Below are positions 46,089 to 56,990 of a DNA stretch of 64,000 nt, piece by piece. Origin of the DNA: Sweltsa coloradensis (Eukaryota > Arthropoda > Insecta > Plecoptera > Chloroperlidae); contig JAMZAV010000071.1 of assembly GCA_024449915.1 (NCBI GenBank), forward strand, positions 310,001-374,000. The letters run 5' to 3'. Under the pieces are notes generated by a model. That model was not told the origin of the DNA and made no database searches. It saw only the letters and a program-made list of their open reading frames with translations. Numbering within the stretch: position 1 is the first letter of the stretch; every line of letters starts with the position of its first letter. The position numbers and the translations under genes were made by a program.

Positions 46089-47709
46089 TTTGTTTTTGGT
46101 TTGTGTTTCATTTATGCAATATATCCGTCTTTCTACGTTATAATAATTATATTATTTTGTAAATTTTCAACTTTCTCGAACTCAGTGGCAATAGTCGAAT
46201 TTAAAGTGATTGTGCACTAGACGTCGTCTCACTAAAATAAACATACACAATAAAAAATAGCTTGTAACCTTTTTTTTTTTATCTATAATTGAAATTAAAC
46301 AAACTAGACAGATCCTATAGGCAGCGAGAGGTTTTCTGTAAGTTATAAAATGATATTATTTGATATATTTGCATCATCGCGTTGATTTGAAAAGAGCTAG
46401 GAGACCAGTACATATGTCAGCAGATGCACTTATATACAAAAGCACATAATCATTGACTCCAGTTCTGTTCTCACTTTGCCTTTGTATCTAAATCGCATTG
46501 TTGTAAATTTGGAAAATGAGTTTTCTTCTGAGATTCCGTGCAATAATTACTAAAATGTATGTTAACTCTCTTTAAGAAAATGACAAGCGAAGAGTTTTCG
46601 TAAATACTAAGAACATAGGAAGGAGTTATAATGGACCTTTAAATCATTTGCAATTTGCCTAAGTTCATTACAATCGCCGCGTAGGGAAATGAGAAACTCT
46701 CGCTTCAATTAGCAAGTTCGACGTTAATTTAGTCAACAATATGTTCCATGTTTATAAAACAGTGTCGCAGATGCTATGTGCGATGGGCTCTTATGAACAC
46801 TCCCATTATAAAGCAATATTGCAACGAAACAGAGAGGCAAAATTGGTCCAATGATGTTTCCTTGAAAATGGTGACGTGGATTTTCTTCTTCGTTAATCCC
46901 ACGTTGCGGCACCAGATGGCACTTGAAGCACTCTCGTCAAGTGCCAGTGCCACTAATACTCTACCCCTATTCTTTGTACCCACCCACCCACCCACTCACC
47001 AACCCAACCCGACCCGACCCCATACTACGCTTTAATGTAACGACATTATCGTTACAATGTACGATACTCATTCACATCTGAAATGTTCTCTTTCCGTTTC
47101 GCTGGAGCAGCTCGCAGAATATCTCTCTGTGTAAGAGCTTCAGGGGGCTAAGTAGGCCGTACTTACCGACAACACTGAAAACTACTTCAGAATCTGATCC
47201 AGAAACGGTGTAGCTCATATAGGTAGGCCCTACCTCAGTGAGAGGTTATTCTATAACTGCAGTGTTCATGGACGGTGTCAGAAAATGGACCCAATCGTTT
47301 TGTTTGAAATCTAATTTTACTATATTTTGGTCAGTAAACTCAGTAAAATTTAAAAAAAATTACTTCTCGAAGACAAGTGTCACAAACGTATTTTAATAAA
47401 ATTCAATTTAAAATCCATCTTTATGATGGTCGAACATCCATCATTATTTTCTATTACTTTCAGAACCTTCAAGTGTGTATGAAATATTATTTGTTGTAAT
47501 TTTTGCCATCGTAACATCTTACTTAATACAAGAAAACAAATTGTAAATAGCTAATAGACAAGTTATTATATGGGAATTGAAATTAAATATGTTTAAATTT
47601 ATAAAATATTATAAAGTGATATTGATGCATTAATGCAGTTAAAGTTTGCAACCACCTTGAAATTTGAATATTATTAAAAGATCGTAACTCTAAAGTCATA
47701 ATGTGGGAT
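46089..47709. other. Non-coding stretch; CCCA-rich tract near 46979-47022
   Basis: Contains a C-rich CCCA/CCCGA simple repeat. A 95-codon plus-strand frame and a 73-codon minus-strand frame overlap it and are low-complexity at one end, so neither is accepted. Confidence 0.4.
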
Positions 47710-47775
47710 GGGGGAAACTGAAAATCAGTTTTATGTGAGTGAGTGTGAGTGAATGGGTAGACTCTCATTAAGATT
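47710..47775 (+). repeat. Small dispersed repeat, copy 3 (GAATGGGTAGACTC)
   Basis: GGGGGAAACTGAAAATCAG, a GTGAGTGAGTGTGAGT expansion, then GAATGGGTAGACTCTC. It matches 22771-22824 and 19581-19627, with the added GTGAGT microsatellite in the middle. Confidence 0.5.
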
Positions 47776-48387
47776 TTTTTAAAATTTATCTGGTCGTTAT
47801 GATGAATACGCTTAACTTAATACCGGTTGGAAAACTATATGTTGCTCTCCTGAACGTATTCTTTTTTTACTGTTGCGGACGAAGGAAGTTCGATGAATTG
47901 GTTTTATACGTTGGTTAGTGGAAAGTCAACTTACTGTAAAAAATTGTTACCCTCAATGATATTATTTTAATAGAACATTGCAAACATGTGAAAGTTTCCA
48001 AAACTTTTTATATGGCCTGGTAATTTGACTATCCAAGTTTGTATGTGTATTGATTTAACACAGGAAATGTTTCTAGTTCAAAGCGATGAAATTAATTTTA
48101 TTCCAACACCCAAATTTTATTGAAACTGAAACGTTACACAGCACAACTGTTGTTGAAATTAAAATATAATATTTTTAAAAGTTAACAACTGTTCATATCA
48201 ATTAAATCAAACTAATTATATAAGTAATTATCCGGTAATTATCAATTTCTTACATTCCCTGTTCTCGAAAAAAAGTTGCACTTTTAGAAACTTAAAATGA
48301 TTTTCCAATTTAGTAGTCCGTTCATTCTCCATTTGCAAATTAAAATAAAAATCAGGTTGGTTGGAGCATTAGCTCCAGTGAATCCGA
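47776..48387. other. Non-coding stretch, nothing assigned
   Basis: AT-rich unique DNA, no features recognised. Confidence 0.4.
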
Positions 48388-48675
48388 CTATTTTCGCCTT
48401 CGTAGTTGCCGGGTAGCCAGTTGACGCTTCAGTCTCCTCTTCACCTGTTTCGTCTTTAACTTATAATGTTGCTTGCTTATCAATTCCCTCCATTTCTTAC
48501 TATACGTATTTATTAATCGTCTAGCATATACAGTTATAAAAACGGATTTGCAGAAAAGGACATTATCTTCATACCATTCCGAATTCACGCCTTTTACCTC
48601 ATAACTTATAGTTTCATCAGTTAACTCAACAAATCTCTCTATCTTCTCTCTGCGAATCGATCTGCTACCGCACAC
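48388..48675 (-). other. Open frame for a basic protein, unrecognised, possibly an exon
   Basis: This 95-codon frame begins with GTG. It stays open a further ten or so codons upstream before a stop, so there is no clear ATG start. The translation is unusually protein-like in composition for this window: a mixed, charged middle (ELTDETISYEVKGVNSEWYE) followed by a strongly basic C-terminus (KRRLKRQLATRQLRRRK). I recognise no domain, and no neighbouring exon, splice pattern or repeat copy supports it. It may be an exon, a transposon fragment or chance. Confidence 0.15.
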
Positions 48676-50510
48676 ATTTTTGTATTGTTCCCTTGTAATA
48701 GTTTATGGTATTCCAGGCTACGTAACTTTGCTCTTGTGCAAAGTCCTTCGACAGTGTAAATACAAGTAAACTCCATTTCGGGTGAAAACGGGTTTGAGTA
48801 AACAAGGCTAAGCCAGCCACGAAATTTTGATCATGAACCCACTTTCATTAGAATAATCCAATACCAGACCCACTGCTAAGGATTTGCGTCCTGCGATTCT
48901 GCCACGGTCTCAGATGTATTGGAAGAAGTACGTTCCTCAACATTACGCTACATATATTATCTTGTGATGCATCCAACTTGCAATATTCTAATTTACAGAT
49001 TACTGTTTAAGTGTATGTGCACGACCATTAATCATACTTACGTAATATGGAATTGTTACGACATTACGTTCATTTCCATCAAGACATGCCAATTCCAAAT
49101 TATAGCCTTCGAGCGATCTGAAATTCAATTACAGCTTTTTTCTTTTGCACAACATGTGGTTTTAAAGTGTACTTAAGAGTTCTTCTGTATTCTCAAAGCG
49201 TTATATGTGTACTTACGTTGCATCTCATTCAATGCATTAACATTTTTAACTTATTACCGATTGAATAATGAGTAAATACTTTCACATATAATGATTGTAA
49301 TAAATAATGTGCGCAAGGGTCTGTGGCTGGTCATTTAACGCCAAGCAATTTTGACTACGTAACTACATATATGGGGGAGTCTGTGTTCGTGAAACATATT
49401 TCTGATAACTTTTAAAACTATGCAAACTGGCACGGTTATTTGTGTATAATACGCATTAAATAACATTCATCGAGGGAACACAGTTCCCTTTTTTGTATTT
49501 TAAGCTCTAATAATTTACATAAAATGTTTCTGGGTTTACTAGTTGATACCGAATAGCCATTATTACCATCACAGAAAGAAAAGATATAAGCTGTTAAAAT
49601 TAAAAGAAAATGTGTCTTACAACGTTTCCTTCCTAGCATTTAATTAATTCGTATATTGTCAAACGTTGTATTTTTAGCCTGCACGCCTCAACGGAGATTT
49701 CACTAATTAAGTCGGTTATAATTTTTACCTCGCACATTTTTATTTTATAACGAATGCGCGCTGTTTAAAAGACGTGGTTTTTACTAGGTTTATTATCCGG
49801 CCAACCACTTTCTTCCCTGATTCTGTATGCACACTTTTATCAAGTCTTGTCTTAACCCCGAGGAGGAATAAAAAAGAATAATAAGCAGGTCGCGCGCTTG
49901 GCAACAGGGAAGCTAGGTGCGCGGGCTGCGCTCAATATTCATATCACGACGGGCGCTGAGCTCCTAACTAGTGTACCGGGAGTAATGACTACAACAAACA
50001 CGAGTCGAGAGATACGACAGAACAATCTCGACCTCGTACCTCGCACACCTCATCCGTGGTGCCTTAATGGTGATATGAGTTTTAATATATAGGCCTAAAG
50101 TGACAAAGAAGCGTAATTTGCGTACGTCATCTTTTACAGTTTACACGAACTCATTTCTTGAGGTGACTCTAAAGTTTAGCTGCCTTTTAAATCATCATTA
50201 GTTTTAATATTTACATGCTTGTGAACAGAAGTAAACTATGTTTTGGAGTTGTATTATAAGGATACACACAAAGGGCTTATGTGTTCTTTTCTTTTATGAA
50301 AAATAATTTTATTTTTCAACATTGTTGTAAATTAAACATGTTGCGTGTCTGGCTTTATCCCTTTTGAATGCCATTTTGTATTACTTTCTTTGTGGCTAAA
50401 ACGGTTTATTTTTGCTGTCTACCCTTGAAAGAATTTTTAAGAAATTATGTTGTGAAATTTATTCATATCACAATGGCCTTTAAAAAGATATCTCTACGAA
50501 TTGTTGATAA
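48676..50510. other. Non-coding stretch, no gene recognised
   Basis: Frames of 85, 67 and 64 codons without known motifs. A less AT-rich patch at 49885-50065 has no repeat partner. Confidence 0.4.
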
Positions 50511-52047
50511 CTAGGAAGCTTCGCAAACGCTTTTTCAGGCGCGTTCTTGGATGAGCGTATGTTTTTTTTAACGAAAAAAAGCGTAAAATTGCGATTTTTA
50601 TGAGAAATAATTTTCGATTACGCTCAAATTTCACACGAATATATTAATTCATAACATTAAGGTTCTGTGAAAAAATAATTTCAATCGCATAAAGCATGTC
50701 TGTGATAAGTCGAAGAAATTTTTTTTTTAAATGTAAAATTGCGATTATCATGAGGAATAATTTTTCGATTCCTCTCAAATTTCGCACGAATATATCAATT
50801 TATATAATTAAGGTTCTGTAAAAATATCATTACTAGCGGATAAAGCATGTAGGTTATAAATCAAAGAAATTTAAAAAATCGTAAAACTGTGATTTTCATT
50901 AGAAATATTTTTTTGATTACGCTGAAATTTTACACGAATATATTAATTCATAAAATAAAGGTTCTGTGAAAAAATCATTATTGGATGAGCGTAGCGAGCG
51001 AAGCGAAGATTCCATTTCACTACACTGGAGAAAAAAATCCGGAATGTTTTTTTTTTCATTCTTTCTTTTTTTCTGTATTATTCTGTGTTTGTCAGCACGA
51101 TTCCGGCTAAACCAATACTCCAATAGCAATGAAATTTTCTGGAGACCTTCGAAATCTCTAAACTTAGAGCTGCCACGTTTTTGAGCGCAATCAAAAATTT
51201 TATTTCTTATCAAAATCGCAATTTACGATTTTTTCGATTTTTTTAAACTTTCTTCGACTTATAACACCTAAATGTTTATTCGATTTTAATGAGGTTTTCA
51301 CAGAACCATAATTATATGAATTAAGATATTTCGTGTGAAATTAGAGCCCAATCGAAAAATTATTTCTCATGAAAATTGAAATTTTTCGGGCTTTTTCTTT
51401 TTTAAACAATTTTTGACTTATAACACCTACATGCTTTAACCGATTGTAATAATTTTTTCACAGAACCTTAATTTATGAATTAATATATTCGTGTGAAATT
51501 TGAGCGCAATAGAATAATTACTTCTTATGAAAATTGCAATTTTACGATTTTTTTTCTTTTTAAAAATTACGATTAATTAAAAAGATTGAAAATTAAAGTT
51601 TATTTTGTATTCAATTTAAATTAATTTTAAAAAAATCTTCAACTTAGTAATGATTTTTTCACAGAACAACAGAAAATCCGCATAACACATGGCAGCTCAA
51701 TGCACCAATTACGCTCATCCAACAACGCGGCGGGACTTAAGCGTTTCCTAGTATAGATAAAGCATGTAGATGTTATAAGTCGAAGAATTTTTTTTAAATC
51801 GAAAAAAATCGTAAAATTGCGATTTTTATGAGAAATAATTTTTCGAATGCGCTCAAAAACGTGGCAGTTCTAAGTTCAGAGATTTCGAAGGCCTCCCGAA
51901 AATTTCATCGCAATTGGAGTATCGGTTTAGCCGGAATCGTGTTGACAAACACACAAAAATACAGAACAAAGAAAAAAAGAAAAAAAACATTCCGGATTTT
52001 TTTCTCCAGTGTAGTGAAATGGAATCTTCGCTCGCTACGCTCATCCA
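50511..52047 (-). mobile_element. Helentron-like element, type B copy 5, interrupted
   Basis: On the minus strand it starts TGGATGAGCGTAGCGAGCG at 52047 and ends CAAGAACGCG, a short loop, GCGTT, TGCGAAGCTTCCTAG at 50511, then T. It has four internal tandem units: about 50582, 50731 and 50880, and the last at 51810 beyond the insertion. Another element (50982-51751) splits it within a unit: AAAAATCATTA on the left continues as GATAAAGCATGTAG on the right, as in intact units. Its 3' end is of the long terminator type. Confidence 0.75.
50982..51751 (+). mobile_element. Helentron-like element, type B copy 4, nested
   Basis: A complete copy inserted in the element above: TGGATGAGCGTAGCGAGCG at the start, and CTCATCCAACAACGCGGC, GGGACTTAAGCGTT, TCCTAG at the end. 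T flanks it on both sides. Three internal units (CG cores at about 51226, 51387 and 51545). Since the host copy is cut cleanly, the insertion gives the element boundaries independently of alignment. Frames of 72 and 98 codons here are repeat sequence. Confidence 0.8.
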
Positions 52048-54891
52048 ATGAATGTTAAAGAATAAATAACAACAGGATTGGAGTTCGTAAAAAACAAAGC
52101 AGATTGTATATTGTTCGACTGTAATAAAGGATAACCTGTAATCATGTGCATTGCTTGTGTGGGGTTGTAACGTCGGCGATGTATTTCTGACATTGCGCCC
52201 GAAAACATCACGAAATTGATTAGTAGTTGAGTCACGAGGGTAATTAGTCTGGCTATCAAGCACGAGTTCCTACTGCTGGCAGCCAGTCAAGGTCGCTGTA
52301 GTATTTATTGTTGTTAAGTCAGCTTGGCGTCCTAAACTTGATCTTGTTAGTGTAGTTATGTCACAAATCGTGGCCTAGTAGACTGTTGCCATTTTGTTGG
52401 AGCACCCGAATAGGTCTAAGAAAGACCAGTTGCGAAGTAAAACTCTCATGTTCAGGAGTTGAATTTATTATTACCGAGGCGAATATTATAGCAATACCTT
52501 CATACACTCAGTGCGGTATGCGTTCAAGATTGATTTTCTACTGCGCTTTAACTTGTAAGCCAAAAATACATGTTCTTTTAGGCGAAATTGCGAAAGCGTA
52601 ATTGAAAATTTGATCTTTTTTAAAATTTGCCAGTAGGCCTACTTCTTTAAATCACGCTCATCCATGGCCGTCAGGGATGATTTGTTTTTCTAAATTAAAT
52701 CAAGAAATATGCCTTTTCAACATTTCAATATTATTTATAAGAAGAGATCGAGTTTACTGAAAGTTTACATTCCACAGCTCATTATAATACTATTTCAATA
52801 ATTTATTTTGTTGATACCCTTGCCGCAAGCCTTCTGGAAATAGTATTTTAATATGTTATGTCGTTTAATCTTTAAATTCAACCGCCTCTAATTACAAACT
52901 GGCATGCGGTTAAACTGAAAGGTATGCAACTTCACGGCATAAATCAAGAATATTCAGATTCGATCACATTTCGTACAACAGTGTTACGAGTTTTCTAAAT
53001 TACGCTAGACTTGGCAATTTAGAGATGGCTGCTCCTGCTCGTGACATCTGCGATGATGGTGTTTCAACTTGGCTACATGTGAATTCCCTCTTTCACACAA
53101 ACACGCATTAAATACGTTGCTCTCAAATTATAACAAGGAAATAATTAGAAATGTACTCGGAAAGAGTCGGGAGTTGGAATACACACTAAAAGCGACCGTA
53201 GGAATATAAGCCACGAACGAAATGTACGTTAGCTTCTATGGAGAGTCAGGCAAGCAGAATCAAGTTAAGAAGGTATCACTGTTGACTTCACATTGTTCGC
53301 AAGACGTGTTTTGCGATGTTCATGATGAGTTGAAGGAAGAGTCTTAACAAAACAGTGGAGCTTGCCATGCAAAGTAACCCCAGTGTCGCTAGCGAAGACA
53401 TAATTAATCTAAGCGGGACGAATCGCGACAAACAAAAGGCATCTCATCTCCTCTCTACAAGCCCATTCGATGCGTGTAGCATGCCTTATCGTTAAATCGC
53501 GATAAGGAGGAATAGAAGCCTTAACGATTGCCAAGTTCGGTGTTCTGTTTCGCAATAGTAGGAAAAGAGGCCTTTGATGAAAGCTTGAATCGTGGAAAAT
53601 TCCTGGCGATACTATAACGAGGAGCTATGGTGGCTGAACCCACTGACTCTTATGTTCTCCCTCAATTTCCTGCTAATTATTATAGAGTTCTTCGAGAAAT
53701 CAATAACTTGTCACCAGAACAACTAATTCATCGTTGAAGTGCAACCTGACTGTATCGTCTTACAGATTCCACGTCGTACGCCGGCCACCGTGTACCAGTT
53801 TCTAGGCTGATACTTGATACATCAACAAAACTTGGGAAAATGAACAAAATAAGAGAAACGACAACATCTCGTTAAATATCATATTAAAACGTCAATAATT
53901 TGGTGGTGGTAATTATCTATTTCAGGCTCGATACATACGTCTAACGTAACGACAATGTTTAAATATCAGTAGAAACATTATGATGGCTGATGAAAGCACT
54001 ATGCCTAAAAAAATTAATATCCGAATATGTTTTTTAAATTTTACCTTTCACTAGAAATATTTTCCGTGTGCGTAGATTGAAACTCGAATTTATTGGAAGA
54101 TAATTTTGATGTGAACAAATGTAAAAACGATGATTTTCTCTCAGTAATGGTATATTATTTTTTCGGCAGAGCTTTCACCCCCAGTTTATTTCCCTACGCA
54201 GCGATCTGTCTATCGGCTGACGAGCTAGGCTTTGCTCGCTCAACGTCACAACATTTGTTTTTGAACATCTGAGCCAATTAGTGTGATGGATTTCTTTCTT
54301 TACGTCAGTTTTTGAGTGGTTTTAGGGACGCAAGGTTTACTTTAAGCGAATACAACTTGGAAATATAAACATTTTCAAACTCACCATTCGGCAAAAAGAC
54401 ATAAAGTTACTGCGAATGTATGCAAGAGAGGATAATTATTCTACTTTTTCAAGACGTATAAAGTAAAAACAAAGGTTTTGTTCTGTTTTGAGTCTGAATC
54501 AAGCTACAAAGTGGTTTATTGTTAACTGTTTCAGTTAGTTGGTCGTTGTTCGAATTCATCCCAATTAACTGGCAGAATAAAGAAGGATGGCAAATACACA
54601 AACTCGTCGGTTTTTGTCAAGGGAAAATTGTAGGGAAATATTATGATTTATTCAACGAAAATCACAAATTGTCGTCGAGAAAACTCAACCATAAGAAACA
54701 GATGCTGCATGGAACTGACGTGTGTAATAATTTTTAATTTAATATATGGAATAACCAAACCCTTGTAAACAACATTCAATTCTTTCATAAAAAAAAACAG
54801 GAACGAAAGGTAATCATGTACAACCCGGGTAAGTAATGTCATGTACACAAACCGCTCGGCTGGTGTTTCTGTTTGGTGTGTTGCTGTTGTT
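52048..54891. other. Long non-coding stretch, no gene recognised
   Basis: Mixed-composition unique DNA, less AT-rich at about 53180-53830. Several short frames of about 70 codons without recognised domains. This is among the more gene-like stretches in composition, but no exon can be defended. Confidence 0.35.
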
Positions 54892-54915
54892 GGGGGGGGG
54901 GGGGGGGGGGGGGGG
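54892..54915 (+). repeat. Poly-G tract (24 G)
   Basis: An uninterrupted run of 24 G. It could form a G-quadruplex, and its length is prone to assembly and replication errors. A frame through it (62 codons) is low-complexity and rejected. Confidence 0.9.
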
Positions 54916-55837
54916 CGGAATAGGAGGAAAATTTCACCTAGATTGCAAATACGAAAAATCAAGAAATGTTTTTAGAACACAACGTTTTGAACAAATTCGT
55001 TTATTGGAAATTGAAACATGTTAGTTATTTTTTTTTAAATTATAAATTATAAATGTGTGTAAAGAAACAACAATAATATGTTACACTTTACTTGAACCAA
55101 ACAAAATGGTGCACGATGCCATGTTTTACACATTATTACATAAATATTTGGGTACAGCTTTGTAATTTCATATTGAAATAGAGGTCCGAGAATGTGTGTA
55201 GATTAATTCTTCGTTACAAAAAACCACTGTTAGAAATAAACCCTCCTTTACATTAAAATGCATTATAGGCTTTCTTATAGTTTACCTGAATTCTTGATTT
55301 AATTGTGCAATGAGTTCAAGATATACAAGCATGAAACAATTAGAGAACACGATATTGGTATGATACTTGTTTTGAGTTTTCTTTACTCCGTGTATGACTG
55401 TTGAATTGTGTGATGTATTTATTAGCAATTGGAACAGTGTGAACATAAATATTTTTATTTTTAGGGCGGATTTCTTTAGGCACTATGTGTTGAGAAAGCT
55501 TGCATCATCGGTTTTAAAAGTGAAGAGTGACATTAGTTAGGATTAGACGAGGAATTATTTCACTATTTGAAGTGAAGAATGATATTTATCCGTAGTGGTG
55601 AGAGAATGGCGGAGGCCGACGATATTTGCGCAGCTGTACTGGCGGGTGACCAGTGACGAACCGGTGATGGGACGGCAGTGAACGATGAAAGATGTGCTCA
55701 AGCGATGGCTGGAGTTCTGCTGTATTGTGCGGTGGTCAGTGCAGGAAGCTACATTTGAGAGAGTTTAAAGTATTTTCGTTCGTATCTGAAATATACTACT
55801 AATATTAAGATAATTTTGACTTTATATTAAGACATGG
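54916..55837. other. Non-coding stretch; GC-richer patch near 55600-55740
   Basis: At 55606 an ATG in a reasonable context opens a 16-codon frame (MAEADDICAAVLAGDQ). The next phase is open for about 30 codons and again after one stop. This could be part of an exon or a decayed transposon frame. I found nothing recognisable. Confidence 0.25.
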
Positions 55838-55920
55838 AAATCAATCCAGAAATTGCCAAGTATCAAACCCGGGTCTTCCGATTGCCGGTCGGATTCAAGA
55901 GTACCATTATTATATAACAC
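55838..55920 (-). mobile_element. tRNA-derived SINE, family S1 copy 3, decayed
   Basis: On the minus strand: GACCGGCAATCGGAAGACCC and GGGTTTGATACTTGG, followed by AATTTCTGGATTGATT. This is the anticodon and T-arm part of the head plus the S1 tail box. The B box has drifted and the A box is hard to find. Confidence 0.5.
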
Positions 55921-55984
55921 CTAATCGTAACAACAAACCTACAGATTAAAAATAATAAGGCATCGCATTCGCTGCTAAAGTTGT

Positions 55985-56150
55985 ATGTTCACAATTTGGT
56001 GAGAAACTCCCCCATATTCTTCACATTTCTCTCCGTCTGTGCATGTGTCACGTATCACGATAAAAACCGAACATTTTCTGTTGACATTTACAATCAACGA
56101 GGATGTTTTAGAATGTTTCTGGTGACTCGGCACCTCCGCCACTAGTGAAG
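55985..56150 (-). repeat. Type C dispersed repeat, copy 3
   Basis: CTCTCCGTCTGTGCATGTGT, CACGTATCACGATAAAAACC, GAACATTTTCTG and the right-end box CTCGGCACCTCCGCCA, in the same order as the copies at 17640 and 37868. The microsatellite is reduced to GTGCATGTG. Confidence 0.55.
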
Positions 56151-56813
56151 GCTCGGACAAGTGTGGAACATAACGATAAACTTCGCTCATTAATTTGTGA
56201 TCGTGCTTGTGACACTATCTATAGTCATCCATCGTCCTCACATTATACTTCTAAATTGCGTTTTAAATACGAAGGCAAGATCATAATTCTCACAAAATTT
56301 AAGCTGGCTTTGTTACATACTTTATTGAAATCAATGTTATTTAAAACTAGACTAAAACAATATTTTATTGACATGATTTTGTTTGATTGACATTTTATTT
56401 TATACATACTTCTATCGTGACCATTCACGTACACGCCGTATATAAAGAATAAATATTATCTTATTTTATTATTCAATTTCTATTACCTCATGAAAACCCC
56501 CAAGAGAACACATTCTTTGTTAACAGTTGCAAATTATTAAATTTTGTATCAAGATGTCGAATGAATAAATGGAAATATATTAGAAAACGAAAAATATGTT
56601 CATCCCAGTCACAATTACAACTTCTAATTTGTTACATAAACCGTATCGCTAAGCAATCCACGAATGAACATTTCGCAATGTAAATTTCGAATGCTTGAGC
56701 CTTATAACATTTTAACCTCTCCCTACCGTGATTGAAATTGAAAGCCCCGAGGGAATAAAAAGAAAGGTAAAAAAATTGAAAATGTGGAATTGTTTACTAA
56801 GTCACATTTGATG
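56151..56813. other. Non-coding stretch, nothing assigned
   Basis: Frames of 81 and 63 codons overlap on opposite strands and have no recognised domain. Confidence 0.4.
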
Positions 56814-56861
56814 TAAAAGTGAAATCAAACACAATCATATGATTGTTTGATTTCACTTTTA
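56814..56861. repeat. Near-perfect 48-bp palindrome
   Basis: TAAAAGTGAAATCAAACA on the left pairs with TGTTTGATTTCACTTTTA on the right, and the centre is CAATCATATGATTG. The only asymmetry is a 2-base bulge. With almost no loop, it could extrude as a cruciform. Confidence 0.85.
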
Positions 56862-56867
56862 TGAATG

Positions 56868-56990
56868 TTTATGAATATGAAATTCTTCGTTTTAACCATT
56901 TATATAAATTCTTCTTTTTAACCATTCATATGAATATTTCTTCGTTCTAACCCTTCATGTTTATTGAAGGGTTATAACGAAGAACTTCAT
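56868..56990. repeat. Array of about 30-bp units ending in an inverted unit
   Basis: Three direct units share the pattern ATTCTTCGTTTTAACC, CCATTCATAT and a GAATAT joint. The last direct unit (CTTCGTTCTAACCCTTCA) is followed, after TGTTTAT, by its inverse (TGAAGGGTTATAACGAAG). The array therefore ends in a hairpin with an 18-bp stem. Confidence 0.75.

Noticed and set aside
51853..52263. 136-codon minus-strand frame and the 72-76 codon frames around it
   Set aside because: About half lies in the type B element end, and equivalent frames appear at every B copy. It is repeat sequence.
52655..52680. CACGCTCATCCATGG as a Helentron-like 3' end
   Set aside because: The inverted start word is present but no AACGC/GCGTT hairpin or CTAG follows.
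55606..55656. Short ATG frame MAEADDICAAVLAGDQ as a first coding exon
   Set aside because: Sixteen codons then a stop, no splice donor that rescues it and no downstream exon recognised. It is kept only as a remark.
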